Positions 11,578-22,256 are shown, counted from the stretch's first letter. The stretch: 64,000 nt of DNA from Vibrio europaeus (GCF_001695575.1 NZ_LUAX01000006.1:1-64000), one strand, 5' to 3'. The notes: generated from the letters alone by a model not told the origin. Numbers and translations: made by a program.

Positions 11578-12831
11578 TTGGATTACTTCAACTATCAGGA
11601 TGATGGCCAGCTATGGGCCGAAGACGTCTCACTGACTGAATTAGCAGACCAGTTTGGAACGCCACTATATGTGTATTCTCGTGCGACTCTAGAGCGCCAT
11701 TGGCATGCGTTTGATAAATCAGTCGGTGAACATCCGCATCTTGTTTGTTACGCAGTCAAAGCGAACTCTAACATTGGTGTATTAAATGCTTTAGCGCGCT
11801 TAGGTTCTGGCTTTGATATCGTCTCAGGTGGCGAGTTAGAGCGTGTTATTGCCGCTGGTGGTGAGCCAAGCAAAGTGGTGTTCTCCGGTGTGGGTAAAAC
11901 CGCAGCTGAAATGAAACGCGCGCTAGAGCTAGGCATTAAATGCTTTAATGTGGAGTCTGAGCCAGAGTTAGAGCGTTTGAACAAAGTAGCTGGAGAGCTT
12001 GGTGTGAAAGCGCCAATTTCATTGCGCATTAACCCAGATGTTGATGCGAATACTCACCCTTATATTTCGACAGGTTTACGTGATAACAAATTTGGTATCG
12101 CGTTTGACCGTGCGCCTGCGGTTTACAAGTTTGCGCAAAGTCTAGAAAACCTCAATGTTCAAGGTATTGATTGCCATATCGGTTCTCAGTTGACCGATAT
12201 CGAGCCATTCATAGATGCGACCGATCGACTGCTTGCACTGATTGATGATCTTAAAGCACAGGGTATTACCATTAAGCACCTTGATGTGGGTGGTGGCTTA
12301 GGCGTTGTCTATCGTGATGAACTGCCACCAGAGCCATCAGACTATGCCAAAGCACTGCTTGGCCGTTTAGATAACCATCAAGACCTTGAATTGATTTTCG
12401 AGCCAGGTCGAGCCATCGCGGCAAATGCCGGGCTGCTGCTGACTAAGGTTGAATTCCTTAAGCATACTGAGCATAAAAACTTCGCTATCATTGATGCTGC
12501 GATGAATGATCTGATGCGTCCTGCTTTGTACCAAGCTTGGCAAGATATTGTGCCAGTTGTGCCGCGTGAAGGCGAAGCCGTGACTTATGACCTAGTAGGA
12601 CCTATCTGTGAGACGGGCGACTTTCTAGGTAAAGACCGCTCATTAGTGCTGCAAGAGAACGATCTCTTGGCAGTGCGATCTGCTGGAGCCTATGGCTTTG
12701 TGATGTCGTCGAACTACAACACGCGCTGCCGAGCGGCAGAAGTGATGGTTGACGGTAAGCAAGCACACCTAGTTCGCCAGCGTGAAGAACTATCTAGCCT
12801 ATGGGCGCTTGAAAACGTACTTCCGGAGTAA
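11578..12831 (+). CDS. lysA: Diaminopimelate decarboxylase
   Basis: LysA performs the last step of lysine synthesis, removing CO2 from meso-diaminopimelate. The 417-residue PLP enzyme of the alanine-racemase fold shows the PLP lysine in CYAVKANSN, the HIGSQ motif, GGGLGV, the EPGRAI phosphate-binding motif and [11 protein letters not shown] near the C terminus. The start is TTG, with AAGGGAAAG just before it. The next gene, dapF, makes its substrate, so the operon couples the last two steps of the pathway. Confidence 0.96.
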   Translation: MDYFNYQDDGQLWAEDVSLTELADQFGTPLYVYSRATLERHWHAFDKSVGEHPHLVCYAVKANSNIGVLNALARLGSGFDIVSGGELERVIAAGGEPSKVVFSGVGKTAAEMKRALELGIKCFNVESEPELERLNKVAGELGVKAPISLRINPDVDANTHPYISTGLRDNKFGIAFDRAPAVYKFAQSLENLNVQGIDCHIGSQLTDIEPFIDATDRLLALIDDLKAQGITIKHLDVGGGLGVVYRDELPPEPSDYAKALLGRLDNHQDLELIFEPGRAIAANAGLLLTKVEFLKHTEHKNFAIIDAAMNDLMRPALYQAWQDIVPVVPREGEAVTYDLVGPICETGDFLGKDRSLVLQENDLLAVRSAGAYGFVMSSNYNTRCRAAEVMVDGKQAHLVRQREELSSLWALENVLPE

Positions 12832-12841
12832 TTGGAGTCTT

Positions 12842-13672
12842 ATGCATTTCCATTTTTCTAAAATGCACGGTCTGGGTAATGACTTCATGGTCGTTGATTG
12901 CATTACCCAGAACATTTTCTTTTCCCCTGATCTGATCCGCCGCTTAGCGGATCGTCATACTGGGGTGGGTTTTGACCAACTACTCGTGGTTGAAGCGCCA
13001 TATGATCCAGAAACAGACTTCCACTATCGGATTTTTAATGCTGATGGTAGTGAAGTAGAACAATGTGGCAATGGCGCGCGCTGTTTTGCTCGTTTTGTAC
13101 GCATGAAAGGGCTGACCAATAAGTACAGCATCAGTGTGAGCACTAAGAAAGGCAAAATGGTTCTTAACATCGAGGAAGATGATCAGGTCACGGTTAATAT
13201 GGGTGTGCCTGAATTTGAACCGAGTAAGATTCCATTTAAAGCTAAGCAAACGGAGAAGACTTACATCCTCCGCGCAGAAGACAAGACGCTTTTCTGCGGC
13301 GCAGTCAGCATGGGGAACCCTCATGTCGTGACTGTGGTTGATGATGTCGCGACCGCGGATGTCGATACACTGGGACCGCTATTGGAATCTCATGAACGCT
13401 TCCCTGAGCGCGTTAACGCAGGCTTTATGCAGGTTGTAAGTCGCAATGAAGTGAATTTACGAGTGTATGAGCGCGGCGCAGGAGAAACTCAGGCTTGTGG
13501 CAGTGGTGCATGTGGCGCGGTTGCCGTTGGCATTGTTCAGGGATTACTGGATGAGAAAGTTACGGTTAACTTGCCGGGTGGCTCGCTTAACATTGCGTGG
13601 CAAGGCGAAGGTAAACCTCTCTATATGACAGGGCCTGCTACCCATGTGTTTGACGGTCAACTAAGCTGCTAA
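12842..13672 (+). CDS. dapF: Diaminopimelate epimerase
   Basis: DapF converts LL- to meso-diaminopimelate for lysine and peptidoglycan. The 276-residue protein begins [19 protein letters not shown], as in E. coli. It carries both catalytic cysteines, in EQCGNGARC and [12 protein letters not shown]. An upstream in-frame start (12782) lies inside lysA and is rejected because the family starts at this ATG. Gene spacing to lysA is ten bases. Confidence 0.97.
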   Translation: MHFHFSKMHGLGNDFMVVDCITQNIFFSPDLIRRLADRHTGVGFDQLLVVEAPYDPETDFHYRIFNADGSEVEQCGNGARCFARFVRMKGLTNKYSISVSTKKGKMVLNIEEDDQVTVNMGVPEFEPSKIPFKAKQTEKTYILRAEDKTLFCGAVSMGNPHVVTVVDDVATADVDTLGPLLESHERFPERVNAGFMQVVSRNEVNLRVYERGAGETQACGSGACGAVAVGIVQGLLDEKVTVNLPGGSLNIAWQGEGKPLYMTGPATHVFDGQLSC

Positions 13673-13720
13673 TAGACCCAACTATTTTGGGTGGATAATA
13701 AGAAACAATAAGGAACAGAC

Positions 13721-14425
13721 GTGTCTCAAATTGAAGCGGATGCGCTTACGGCAGAAGTGGTTGCCGAATACTTACGTGACAATCCGGACTTTTTTCATCA
13801 TCGACGAGATTTAGTCGATAGGCTGGCGTTACCTCATCAAGAGCAAGGTGCTGTTTCATTAGTGCATGTACAAATGAACCGCCAACGTCAGCGTATTGAA
13901 GAGTTGGAAGAAGAGATCACCGCTTTAATGTCATTGGCGAAGAACAATGATCGTACGTTCCATGAGTTTATGCAGCTTCAGGAGCAAATCCTTAAGTGTG
14001 ATTCATTGCTCTCAGTGGTAAAAGCGATTGAAGAGATGGCTAAGTCACTCGATCTCATTGCTTATGTTCGTCTGTTAGATAACGAATTAAGTTACTATTC
14101 ATTAAGCAAAGAAAATTACCAACGCTTTGCGACCAACCATCTCAATGGTAAGGGCGCTTATCTAGGCCGTATGCGTAAAGTGGATCGCGAACTGTTGTTT
14201 GGTGACAATCAACGTGCTCCGGAAATGGGCTCCTACGTTGTGTTACCGCTACAGAAGAAATCTCTGCAAGGTGTGCTGGTCTTTTCGAGCAGCGATGGCG
14301 GACACTTCCAACCTCATATGGATACTTTATTCTTACGCCATCTAGCCTTGGTTCTTTCCCACCTAGTCGACAGCCTACCTTGGCAAAGCGAAGACCATGA
14401 GCGAATCACTAGCACCTCTGCCTAA
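13721..14425 (+). CDS. DUF484 family protein
   Basis: This 234-residue protein starts at GTG. It has a short N-terminal helical part ([20 protein letters not shown]), a coiled coil (about 50-75), and a GAF-like domain ending in [31 protein letters not shown]484 genes regularly lie between dapF and xerC; the function is unproven. Its end overlaps xerC by 29 bases, which points to coupled translation. Confidence 0.88.
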   Translation: MSQIEADALTAEVVAEYLRDNPDFFHHRRDLVDRLALPHQEQGAVSLVHVQMNRQRQRIEELEEEITALMSLAKNNDRTFHEFMQLQEQILKCDSLLSVVKAIEEMAKSLDLIAYVRLLDNELSYYSLSKENYQRFATNHLNGKGAYLGRMRKVDRELLFGDNQRAPEMGSYVVLPLQKKSLQGVLVFSSSDGGHFQPHMDTLFLRHLALVLSHLVDSLPWQSEDHERITSTSA

Positions 14426-15326
14426 TGGTCTCCAACGGCCTCTTGAACGTTTCTACGAATATTTGCGTAGTGAAAAGGGGCTGAGCTTACATACTCAACG
14501 TAACTACAAACAACAACTTGAAACCATGGCGCAGCACCTGGCTCATTTGGGGCTTAAAGAGTGGCAACAGGTTGATGCGGGTTGGGTGCGTCAGTTAGCC
14601 AGTAAAGGTATGCGAGAAGGTATGAAAGCCAGCAGCTTGGCGACTCGCTTATCTTCGCTGCGTAGCTTCTTTGATTTCCTGATCTTGCGTGGAGAAATGA
14701 CGGCAAATCCCGCTAAAGGTGTCTCGGCACCACGTAAGAAACGTCCACTGCCTAAAAACCTAGATGTGGATGAAGTTGGTAAACTACTTGAAGTGAACGA
14801 AGATGATCCATTAGCGGTACGCGATAGAGCCATGATGGAGCTGATGTATGGGGCGGGCTTACGCTTGGCGGAATTGGTCAGTATCAATGTTAAAGATGTC
14901 AACTTCTCTGCTGGCGAACTTAGGGTTGTCGGTAAAGGTGACAAAGAGCGAAAAGTGCCTTTTTCTGGTATGGCGGCAGAGTGGGTTGCCAAGTGGTTGA
15001 AGCTAAGAGCTAGCTTAGCCAATAGCGATGAGAATGGTTTATTTGTCTCTAAACTAGGCGTAAGAATCTCGCACCGTAATGTGCAGAAAAGAATGGCTGA
15101 GTGGGGACAAAAGCAGTCGGTGGCCAGTCATATTAGTCCGCATAAATTACGCCACTCTTTTGCCACTCATATGCTGGAATCGAGTAATAATCTGCGTGCG
15201 GTGCAGGAATTGCTCGGGCATGAGAATATCTCGACCACGCAAATCTATACCCACCTAGATTTTCAGCATCTTGCCGAAGTGTACGATCAGGCCCATCCAA
15301 GAGCGAAGAAGAAGGATAGCGAGTAA
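14397..15326 (+). CDS. xerC: Tyrosine recombinase XerC
   Basis: XerC, with XerD, resolves chromosome dimers at dif during division. The 309-residue protein has the N-terminal SAM-like DNA-binding domain (to about 110) and the catalytic domain. The active-site set is visible: Arg in [11 protein letters not shown], Lys in [10 protein letters not shown], His and Arg in [12 protein letters not shown], His in [13 protein letters not shown] and the nucleophile Tyr in YTHLD. Many vibriophages use the same system. It overlaps DUF484 and yigB, so the five genes from lysA to yigB look like one operon. Confidence 0.96.
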   Translation: MSESLAPLPNGLQRPLERFYEYLRSEKGLSLHTQRNYKQQLETMAQHLAHLGLKEWQQVDAGWVRQLASKGMREGMKASSLATRLSSLRSFFDFLILRGEMTANPAKGVSAPRKKRPLPKNLDVDEVGKLLEVNEDDPLAVRDRAMMELMYGAGLRLAELVSINVKDVNFSAGELRVVGKGDKERKVPFSGMAAEWVAKWLKLRASLANSDENGLFVSKLGVRISHRNVQKRMAEWGQKQSVASHISPHKLRHSFATHMLESSNNLRAVQELLGHENISTTQIYTHLDFQHLAEVYDQAHPRAKKKDSE

Positions 15327-16048
15327 TGCAGTTTTTCCGCCATTTGAAACCGATCCAAGCGATGACCTTCGACCTTGACGATACCCTTTATGATAATCGC
15401 CCGGTCATTCGTCAGCTAGAGACAAAAATGGTGGCTTGGCTGCATAAGCATCACCCTATTTCTGCAACTAAAACACTACGCTGGTGGTATGACCTAAAGC
15501 GCTCATTGGCGGAGGATGATCCTTGGTTGCTCAGTGACGTCACGCTGTGGCGCTTTAAGCAGATTGAGAAGGGCTTGTATATTCTGGGCTATCAGCCGCA
15601 GCAGGCAGAGCAAGCGGCGAATGAGGCTATTGATGAGGTACTTCGCCTGCGCAGTGACTTTACTGTTCCGCAGGAGTCACATGAAGTACTGACAGAACTT
15701 GCTAAGCGCATACCATTAGTTGCGATAACCAATGGTAATGTAGATGTAGAGAAGATCGGCTTGGCTGACTATTTTTCTTTGGTATTAAAGGCGGGGCCAG
15801 ATGGCTACGCAAAGCCACATCCACAGCTATTCAATAAAGCTCAATCTTTCTTATCTGTACCCGCAGAGAATATTCTGCATGTCGGAGATCACTTAATTTC
15901 TGATGTGGTAGGGGCGAAGAAAAGTGGCTATCAAGCCTGTTGGTATAATGATCAAGGTGTGAACATTTACCACGTCAATAAAGCCCGTATGCTACCAGAT
16001 GTTGAAGTGAATCGTTTACATGGCTTATTGCTATTGAGTGAGATGTAA
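15326..16048 (+). CDS. yigB: HAD hydrolase YigB, flavin-pathway phosphatase
   Basis: The 240-residue HAD-family phosphatase has motif I DLDDTLYDN, motif II (VAITNGN), a Lys in GYAKPHPQLF and motif IV HVGDHLISDVVGA. In E. coli YigB is one of the phosphatases acting on 5-amino-6-(5-phospho-D-ribitylamino)uracil in riboflavin synthesis. Its ATG overlaps the xerC stop (TAATG). Confidence 0.9.
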   Translation: MQFFRHLKPIQAMTFDLDDTLYDNRPVIRQLETKMVAWLHKHHPISATKTLRWWYDLKRSLAEDDPWLLSDVTLWRFKQIEKGLYILGYQPQQAEQAANEAIDEVLRLRSDFTVPQESHEVLTELAKRIPLVAITNGNVDVEKIGLADYFSLVLKAGPDGYAKPHPQLFNKAQSFLSVPAENILHVGDHLISDVVGAKKSGYQACWYNDQGVNIYHVNKARMLPDVEVNRLHGLLLLSEM

Positions 16049-16144
16049 ATAACATCTGACCAAAACAACACTTTTCATATTGGTTTAGTTGGATTACGGT
16101 ATAGCAAAACATAAATCTAAATAAACAACGTCTTAGGCTTTTGA

Positions 16145-18619
16145 ATGCGCACATACTCAGCGCTGGTTAACAACAATCAGCAATTACAAGCGCATCTAAG
16201 GGATATACCAACGGAGAAATACTCTTCGTTTCTTGTTCAGCTTCTGTCTACGGATCCGGAACAGGTCGCATGTAATTATGCGGACCAAATTCTAGAGCAT
16301 ATTCCTGGATGCCACATCATAGGTCATAGTACTCGCCATACTATTTTTGATGGTCAGATTGTCCATCGAGGTAGCTTGGTGTCAGTTTCCTGCTTTGAAC
16401 ACTCTTCTATTACTTCTACTTGTGTCCCCATTACTAATAATCCGCTCTCTGAAGCGAAAGAGATCGTTAATGAGTTAGCATTAACCCAGCAAACTAAGTC
16501 TATTATTAGCTTCTCACAGCATGTCAGCTCGCTCGACTTTAATCTCTACCAAGCATTGGGCTCTCACACCGATGTACCGATCAGTGGTGGCGTAGCAGCC
16601 AATGTTGATGACAGAGATGAGTGGGTTCTATGTGGCAACCAAACATTCCAGAAAATGACGGTGTCAGCTGCTCTGCATGGGGACAAGCTACAGGTTTGGC
16701 GTAGCGCTTTCTCTGAGTGGACGCCGATAGGTGGACCACTTCGGGTAACGGATGCGCAAGGGACTCAATTACGTTCGTTGGATTACCAACCCGCTTACGA
16801 ACTCTATCAGGCCCGTCTCTCTGAAGGCCGGGCTCTGGCTTTAGAGCAGATGCTGAGTTTCCCCCTTAAAAGCAGTACTGGTGTGGTCAGCTGCCCTAGA
16901 GAGCTCTATCCCGACGGCAGTATTGAAGTCGATAATGCGGTTACGATTGGTGATGAAGTGCGTATTTGCTACAACCACCCGTCGTTGACCTTAGAGCAAG
17001 TTAGGCATGATGTCATTGGTTTAGCCCAACATAACCCAGAGTCTATATTCATCTATAACTGCGAGTCGCGTTTGGAATTTATAGAAGGCGTCAGTGAAAT
17101 CCAACTGTTCGATGAATTCGAAAGTTGTTGTGGATCTTTCTGTTTGGGCGAGTTTTATCGGGGTGACTCTCAGCAATCGCTTCATCACAGCATGACTTAT
17201 GTTGCTTACAGTGAAGACTCTGCTCGTCCGGCGCTGACTTTTAACGAAAAAGCCGAGTTTCCGGTTTCTCCTTTGTTTCATTTAATTAGCTATACGATTG
17301 ATAACCTGAATCAAACGCAGAAGAGTATGGAGCTAAAACTTGCTGAGCAAACCGAGAAGCTGATCAATAGTTACCGTCTAGATAAGCATACCGGGCTAAA
17401 AAATCGCGTTGCTTTGCAAGAGAGGCTCAAAGTCGTCAATACGGATGAGCATGTGGCGACATTGAAACTGTCTAATTTTCATCAGATTAATGAAAAGTAT
17501 GGTTATCAAGTTGCGGATGAGCTTATCCGCGATTTAAGTGATTACTTTACGGATAACCTTTCCGATTTGCATTGGGCCCCGTTTATTCAACAGCTCTACT
17601 ATATCGGCACGGCAGAATGGGCTTTGGTGTTTTCATCGGATATTGCCACCGATGAGCTTCAACAAGAGCTGTCGCAGTTTGCTGATAAGGTAGAACATAT
17701 TAACTTTGAGCCTTATGGACTACCTGAGGTGGACTATTTGTCGGTGTCTATTTCTGGTGGCATCGCCAGTAAGCGCGATTTTCCAACGATCTCTGGTGAT
17801 GAACTTTTACTTAAGTCGATCGATGCACGTCGGATTGGTAAAGCCCGCAATACCCACTTTATTAACGCCAAAGATTATTCTATCAGTGAGTTAGAGCAAA
17901 GAGACAAGCTCGATTTGATGGGGGTAGTCAGCCGCGCCATCCTCAATAAGCGAATTATTACCTATAGCCAACCGATTTTTGCCGCACATACCCGCGAGCA
18001 GGTCTCCCAAGAGTGCTTAGTCCGTATTGAAGATGATGGTGAGATTATCGCGCCAGGGCGTTTCTTACCCATCGTAGAGGGTACGCACCTTTATACTCGT
18101 TTAAGTCGTCATATGCTGACATCAACCATAGCGCATATGGCAGACAAGCAAGCCTCATTCTCCGTCAATTTATCTCCACAGGATATGCTCAGTGACAAGA
18201 CGCTTTACCTCCTTGAACAGGCGGTTGCGAAGATGAATGACCCATACCGCTTGGGTATTGAGGTCTTGGAATCTGAACGGATTAAAGATTTTGGCCGTAT
18301 GGCTGAGATTTGCGCTCACTTTAAGCAGCTTGGCGTCCGTTTGCTGGTGGATGATTTTGGCTCTGGTTACTCCAATATTGATGAAATTATTCGTCTAGAG
18401 CCTGATGTGATTAAACTCGATGGCAGTTTAATTAAGACTATCGATAAGGATCCCAAACAGCGTCAGATCACCGGTCAGCTGGTCAAGTTATGCCAAGTAC
18501 TCAATGCAAAAACCGTCGCCGAGTTTGTTCACAATCAAGAGGTGTGCAATATCGCGGAAAGTATCGGCGTCGACTATCTGCAAGGATTTTACCTCGCAGA
18601 GCCTAGTCGCTTGTTTTAG
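16145..18619 (+). CDS. cdpA: FIST-GGDEF-EAL protein, probable c-di-GMP phosphodiesterase
   Basis: The 824-residue protein has an N-terminal FIST sensor (about 1-215, with IIGHSTRHTIFDG), a FIST C part (to about 375), a short coiled coil, then GGDEF (about 405-555) and EAL (about 565-820) domains. The GGDEF signature is replaced by GTAEWALVF, so cyclase activity is unlikely. The EAL half keeps the metal and base residues: E in ECLVR, N in FSVNLSPQDM, E in GIEVLES, DD in LVDDFGSGYSN, K in DVIKLDG and Q in YLQGFYLAEP. A phosphodiesterase sensing a small ligand is inferred. Its position just after xerC-yigB matches V. cholerae cdpA, a name I give from memory of gene order. Confidence 0.85.
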   Translation: MRTYSALVNNNQQLQAHLRDIPTEKYSSFLVQLLSTDPEQVACNYADQILEHIPGCHIIGHSTRHTIFDGQIVHRGSLVSVSCFEHSSITSTCVPITNNPLSEAKEIVNELALTQQTKSIISFSQHVSSLDFNLYQALGSHTDVPISGGVAANVDDRDEWVLCGNQTFQKMTVSAALHGDKLQVWRSAFSEWTPIGGPLRVTDAQGTQLRSLDYQPAYELYQARLSEGRALALEQMLSFPLKSSTGVVSCPRELYPDGSIEVDNAVTIGDEVRICYNHPSLTLEQVRHDVIGLAQHNPESIFIYNCESRLEFIEGVSEIQLFDEFESCCGSFCLGEFYRGDSQQSLHHSMTYVAYSEDSARPALTFNEKAEFPVSPLFHLISYTIDNLNQTQKSMELKLAEQTEKLINSYRLDKHTGLKNRVALQERLKVVNTDEHVATLKLSNFHQINEKYGYQVADELIRDLSDYFTDNLSDLHWAPFIQQLYYIGTAEWALVFSSDIATDELQQELSQFADKVEHINFEPYGLPEVDYLSVSISGGIASKRDFPTISGDELLLKSIDARRIGKARNTHFINAKDYSISELEQRDKLDLMGVVSRAILNKRIITYSQPIFAAHTREQVSQECLVRIEDDGEIIAPGRFLPIVEGTHLYTRLSRHMLTSTIAHMADKQASFSVNLSPQDMLSDKTLYLLEQAVAKMNDPYRLGIEVLESERIKDFGRMAEICAHFKQLGVRLLVDDFGSGYSNIDEIIRLEPDVIKLDGSLIKTIDKDPKQRQITGQLVKLCQVLNAKTVAEFVHNQEVCNIAESIGVDYLQGFYLAEPSRLF

Positions 18620-19232
18620 TCATTAAAACGTGACCGCTTTTGTCAGCTTTGAAAGCTAGCATATAGCGGTCAAAAAACTGCAAGAGTTGCTCTGCTTGTT
18701 GTACTTGCTTAGCTTGCTTTAGCACTTCGCAGCCAACTTCTAACGTACATAGATGACCTTGCTCTTGGTTGCGACGTAATTGATAACGTGACGCTTGAGT
18801 CGGGTTAATGTGTACTAAAGGTAGCTGTTTGAGCCAAGGGCTCTTACGCAGCATCTTTTTTGCTTCCTGCCATGTACCGTCCAGGATGACAAACAAAGGT
18901 CGTTTCTCGCTCACTACTGCCTCATCTATCGCCTGCGACACTGGAATACTTCCGTCATCAGGAAACAGCAAGTAGGCTTGATAATCCTCACTTTGTATTA
19001 AGGCCATCAGCTTGTCACAAGGCTGAGTGCGTTGCCAAATATGCACGCTGGTCGCGGACAGGCTTTTATCTAACCACTGGCCAGTATTGGTCTCTCTATT
19101 AATCTCATTTTCATGGGTTACCAGTGCAAGATGGAAGCGAGTGTTAATGCTCGGTAGCTTGTGGCATACGCATTGATACTGCAACTTGCACTGAGGGCAG
19201 CGATTGCCCTCAGCGGAATTCACTTGGCTCAC
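18603..19232 (-). CDS. tapT: DTW-domain tRNA-uridine aminocarboxypropyltransferase
   Basis: The 209-residue protein has an N-terminal zinc-type motif CPQCKLQYQCVCH. The family signature DGTWQEAKKMLRKSPWL (about 126-142), containing the D-T-W triad, follows, and then SRYQLRRN. E. coli TapT (YfiP) of this family makes acp3U47 in tRNA using S-adenosylmethionine. It overlaps the upstream lipoprotein gene by four bases (coupled translation), and its end overlaps the 3' end of the convergent cdpA gene by 17 bases. Confidence 0.88.
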   Translation of the reverse strand: MSQVNSAEGNRCPQCKLQYQCVCHKLPSINTRFHLALVTHENEINRETNTGQWLDKSLSATSVHIWQRTQPCDKLMALIQSEDYQAYLLFPDDGSIPVSQAIDEAVVSEKRPLFVILDGTWQEAKKMLRKSPWLKQLPLVHINPTQASRYQLRRNQEQGHLCTLEVGCEVLKQAKQVQQAEQLLQFFDRYMLAFKADKSGHVLMTKTSD

Positions 19233-20761
19233 ATTACTACGCCTTGCTGGTGGGGTGTCTGCCCGTCAGAAAATAGCTGGATAGGGCTAATCTGATCGTA
19301 GTTAGCGACCGGTGCAGAGCTTGGGTTAAGCGGATAGCTGTCCCCCTGATACTTTAAGACGTGTTGGTTCGGTGTCGCGCCACCACCGCTAACAAATAGG
19401 ATTAAATCTTGCCACCCATTGGTTTGCTCTAGACCTAAGTTAATCGGCGTTCTTACTAGAGTAATGCGAGAGCTAAACTGCCATTGCTGTTGTTGATTCT
19501 CAAACAGCAGTAAGGTACAGCCGCCAGAGCCACACCAGTTCAGTTGAACTAAGAGTTCTTTATTGCCATCACCATTTAAGTCGTACTCCAACCAACGGTA
19601 CTTAGTGTCGGTTGGGTCGATGTTATCCGATTTAAAATACTCACGTATGGCATTGTCGACCTTAGGGTTGAACTCGGCGCTAGAAGGGATGGCTTGCGGA
19701 TTTGAAGTCGCCTTCGAAGTAGCGCTTTGCGTGTCTTGCTGAGCTTTAAACAGCGTCAATCCACCATCGGCAATCGGATAGATAAGACTGCCTACCTTCT
19801 CTTGGCTAGCGCTGAGTTGATAGCCATCACGAGTGAAGATTCGCTCTGATAACAATGCTTGCTGTTGATGACGAGTCATCACTACTTGAATCTGGTCTTT
19901 GTTAAGCTGCTGCCAGTAGCCACTCTCAACCGAATCTGCTTCTCCTGTCGTGTAGCTGTAGGTGGTTGTCGCTGAGTGATCCGGAAAGATTTTTAATGCG
20001 ACGCTAAAGTTGCTCGATTTGGTTGAGGCCGCTTGATAGAGACCAGTCCAATCCTGAGTGGCGTCTTGATTAGACAGGGTGGCACATCCTTGGTAGCTGT
20101 TTCCTTCAAGTTCAAGGGTTGCACTCCAACCATAAAGTGAATCGCTCATCCCATCAACACAGCTACGTTGGTTGAGCTCTAGTGACCCGCCTTCGAACTG
20201 GTAACGACGTCGATCAGATTCAATACGGCTACTTGATAGCGCTAACTGGCGTTTATCTTCTCCGATTTTCTGAAAAGTCAGCGCGTTGCTGGCGAAATCA
20301 ATCGACCAGAAGGGCTCATTGCCAAAAGCTCTAGTCGGTTTAAGCGCTTGATCGCAACGCTTTGGATTCTCTGCGCTAAGCAGGTTAATCGAGTCGACAA
20401 CAAAACGTGCACTGTAGTCAGCAACAAAACCATCCGCTTGGCCAGTTTCAAGGTGACCGATAACTTCACCATAAAGAGGAGCATAAGGAGAGCGAACTAA
20501 CTTTAGCGCTTGATGAAAGCGATCGTCAGAGATATCAAGCCAATACTGTTGATTACTACCGCAAGGTGTAATAGAGCGCACTTCATGGCCAAGCACGACT
20601 TCACCGCGCATAACAAAAGTTTGAGGCTTTATGGTGTCAGGTTTGTCTAAGCTCGCTTGCACGACGGGTTTAGATTCGCTGTCTTTGATGGTCGTTGACG
20701 TCGAACAGGCTTGCAATGCGAGTAAAATGATCACAGCCGCTGGGTTTCGGAGCGCCTTCAT
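19229..20761 (-). CDS. Outer-membrane-type lipoprotein with COG3650-like domain
   Basis: The 510-residue protein has a lipoprotein signal ending in LALQAC (lipidated Cys19) and no Asp at +2, so sorting to the outer membrane is likely. A COG3650-like segment with FGNEPFWSIDF lies at about 148-158. A second beta-rich lipocalin/NlpE-like segment follows (about 235-325). The C-terminal part contains YDLNGDGNKELLVQ, a calcium-loop-like repeat of the VCBS/FG-GAP type. Function is unknown. It is the first gene of a pair with tapT and divergent from the EVE gene. Confidence 0.75.
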   Translation of the reverse strand: MKALRNPAAVIILLALQACSTSTTIKDSESKPVVQASLDKPDTIKPQTFVMRGEVVLGHEVRSITPCGSNQQYWLDISDDRFHQALKLVRSPYAPLYGEVIGHLETGQADGFVADYSARFVVDSINLLSAENPKRCDQALKPTRAFGNEPFWSIDFASNALTFQKIGEDKRQLALSSSRIESDRRRYQFEGGSLELNQRSCVDGMSDSLYGWSATLELEGNSYQGCATLSNQDATQDWTGLYQAASTKSSNFSVALKIFPDHSATTTYSYTTGEADSVESGYWQQLNKDQIQVVMTRHQQQALLSERIFTRDGYQLSASQEKVGSLIYPIADGGLTLFKAQQDTQSATSKATSNPQAIPSSAEFNPKVDNAIREYFKSDNIDPTDTKYRWLEYDLNGDGNKELLVQLNWCGSGGCTLLLFENQQQQWQFSSRITLVRTPINLGLEQTNGWQDLILFVSGGGATPNQHVLKYQGDSYPLNPSSAPVANYDQISPIQLFSDGQTPHQQGVVM

Positions 20762-20799
20762 GCTATATCTTCCCTATTAAGAAACTGGCGGAGCCTATT

Positions 20800-21252
20800 A
20801 TGGCATATTGGCTATTCAAAACTGAACCAGACACCTTTTCTATTGACACACTCCGAACACAAAATACCTCATGTTGGGAAGGAGTACGTAATTATCAGGC
20901 ACGTAACATGATGCGTGATCAGGTCAAACTCGATGACTTGGTGCTGATCTATCACTCATCTTGCAAGAAAGTGGGAGTGGCAGGGATTGCGAAAGTGGTC
21001 AAAGAGTCATACCCCGACCATTTCTCATTTGATCCTGAAAGTGACTATTACGACCCGAAATCAACGCCGGATAGCCCGCGTTGGTTTATGGTTGATATCG
21101 AATTTGTGCGTAAGACAGAACGTTTGATCCCATTGTCCGTGATGAAAGCGATGCCAGAACTAGAAAATATGCCGCTGGTGAAAAGAGGTAATAGGCTGTC
21201 TATCATGCCAGTCACAGAGCAAGAGTGGGCTGCGATTTTAGATAAAGAGTAA
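20800..21252 (+). CDS. EVE domain protein
   Basis: A single EVE domain of 150 residues, a PUA-like fold that in related proteins reads modified bases. It starts AYWLFKTEPDTFSIDTL and contains CWEGVRNYQARNMM, YHSSCKKVGVAGIAKVV and SPRWFMVDIEF. These all match the conserved EVE core, including the aromatic pocket residues. A GGCGGAGC ribosome site precedes the start. Substrate unknown. Stand-alone EVE proteins are widespread, and this one has no defence genes next to it. Confidence 0.9.
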   Translation: MAYWLFKTEPDTFSIDTLRTQNTSCWEGVRNYQARNMMRDQVKLDDLVLIYHSSCKKVGVAGIAKVVKESYPDHFSFDPESDYYDPKSTPDSPRWFMVDIEFVRKTERLIPLSVMKAMPELENMPLVKRGNRLSIMPVTEQEWAAILDKE

Positions 21253-21271
21253 AGATAACTGTGATAACAAA

Positions 21272-21294
21272 ACAGGCTGCATAATGCAGCCTGT
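21272..21294. terminator. Hairpin between the EVE gene and yigL
   Basis: ACAGGCTGCA and TGCAGCCTGT form a perfect ten-bp stem around three bases between convergent genes. It lacks a clear T tract, so it is a moderate terminator candidate for both sides. Confidence 0.55.
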
Positions 21295-21320
21295 ATAGAT
21301 TTGATAGCGATAGCCGCTAT

Positions 21321-22148
21321 TTAAAAAAGATTATCGTGCAGGTAGTGAGCTACGGCATCATCTTCATTGCTGCCAATCACTTCATTGTTGGGTAGCGCCT
21401 CTTTCACCTTGTGGTGCGAGGTACCCATCACCAATCCTTTTCCTGCCATATCTAGCATCTCTGCATCATTCATCCCGTCACCAAAGGCGATACAGTTCTC
21501 TAGGTTCAGGTCTAAAGATTTTGCGACGGCTTCAAGCGCGTGGCCTTTTGACACTTCAGCAGCCATGACTTCAAGGCACCAAGGTGTTGAGAAAGCAACG
21601 TTGAGTTGATCACCAAACTTTTCACGTAGTTTGTTTTCGAACGTCACAAGATGGTCGTGGTCTTGATCTGGGTGAGTGAAGAAGATTTTCGCAATGCCAT
21701 CATTTGGCGCTGACGCTGCGTTAAAGCGTTTATAGCTAAAGCCAGATTCACTGTGGAATTTAGCGAGCATTTCATCCTCTCGATCGAGTAACCAATCTTC
21801 GTTTTGATACATGTGGATAAAAATGCCTGGATCTTCGCTGATCACGTCGATCACTGGCTGAACTAATTCTTCAGGGACATTCTTGCTGTACATCAGTTGA
21901 TCATTTTGGTCATGAACACGCGCACCATTAGAGGTAATCATGTAAGCAGGAATACCGGCGATATCACGGATACCAGCAACATCGACATGGTGACGACCCG
22001 TTGCAAAGACAAAGGTGAAGCCTTTTTCATGCAGCGCTTTCAGGGTTTGTTTTGAAAACTCGCTCAGCTGGTGGTTTGGTGCGAGTAAAGTGCCATCGAG
22101 ATCGGAGGCTACAATGTGAAAAGGAGTATCTTTGCGTGCTTCGGTCAT
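21321..22148 (-). CDS. yigL: Cof-type HAD phosphatase YigL
   Basis: The 275-residue type IIB HAD hydrolase has motif I VASDLDGTLLAPNHQLS, motif II TSNGARV, Lys in AEVSKGHALEAV and motif IV FGDGMNDAEML. E. coli YigL dephosphorylates pyridoxal phosphate and sugar phosphates and is regulated by SgrS. Here, as in E. coli, it lies downstream of pldB, but a terminator (22219-22244) separates them. Confidence 0.92.
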   Translation of the reverse strand: MTEARKDTPFHIVASDLDGTLLAPNHQLSEFSKQTLKALHEKGFTFVFATGRHHVDVAGIRDIAGIPAYMITSNGARVHDQNDQLMYSKNVPEELVQPVIDVISEDPGIFIHMYQNEDWLLDREDEMLAKFHSESGFSYKRFNAASAPNDGIAKIFFTHPDQDHDHLVTFENKLREKFGDQLNVAFSTPWCLEVMAAEVSKGHALEAVAKSLDLNLENCIAFGDGMNDAEMLDMAGKGLVMGTSHHKVKEALPNNEVIGSNEDDAVAHYLHDNLF

Positions 22149-22218
22149 ATCACCCTCGTATGTACAACATGAGTTACCTTATAAGGTAGAGGGCACAGTT
22201 TACTTGAACATAAAGGGG

Positions 22219-22244
22219 AAAAAGAGGGTAAAGATCACCCTCTA
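22219..22244 (-). terminator. Terminator of pldB
   Basis: On the minus strand GAGGGT and ACCCTC form a stem followed by TTTTTCCCC. It lies 13 bases after the pldB stop and before yigL, so the two genes may be transcribed separately. Confidence 0.75.
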
Positions 22245-22256
22245 GTATTTCCTATT

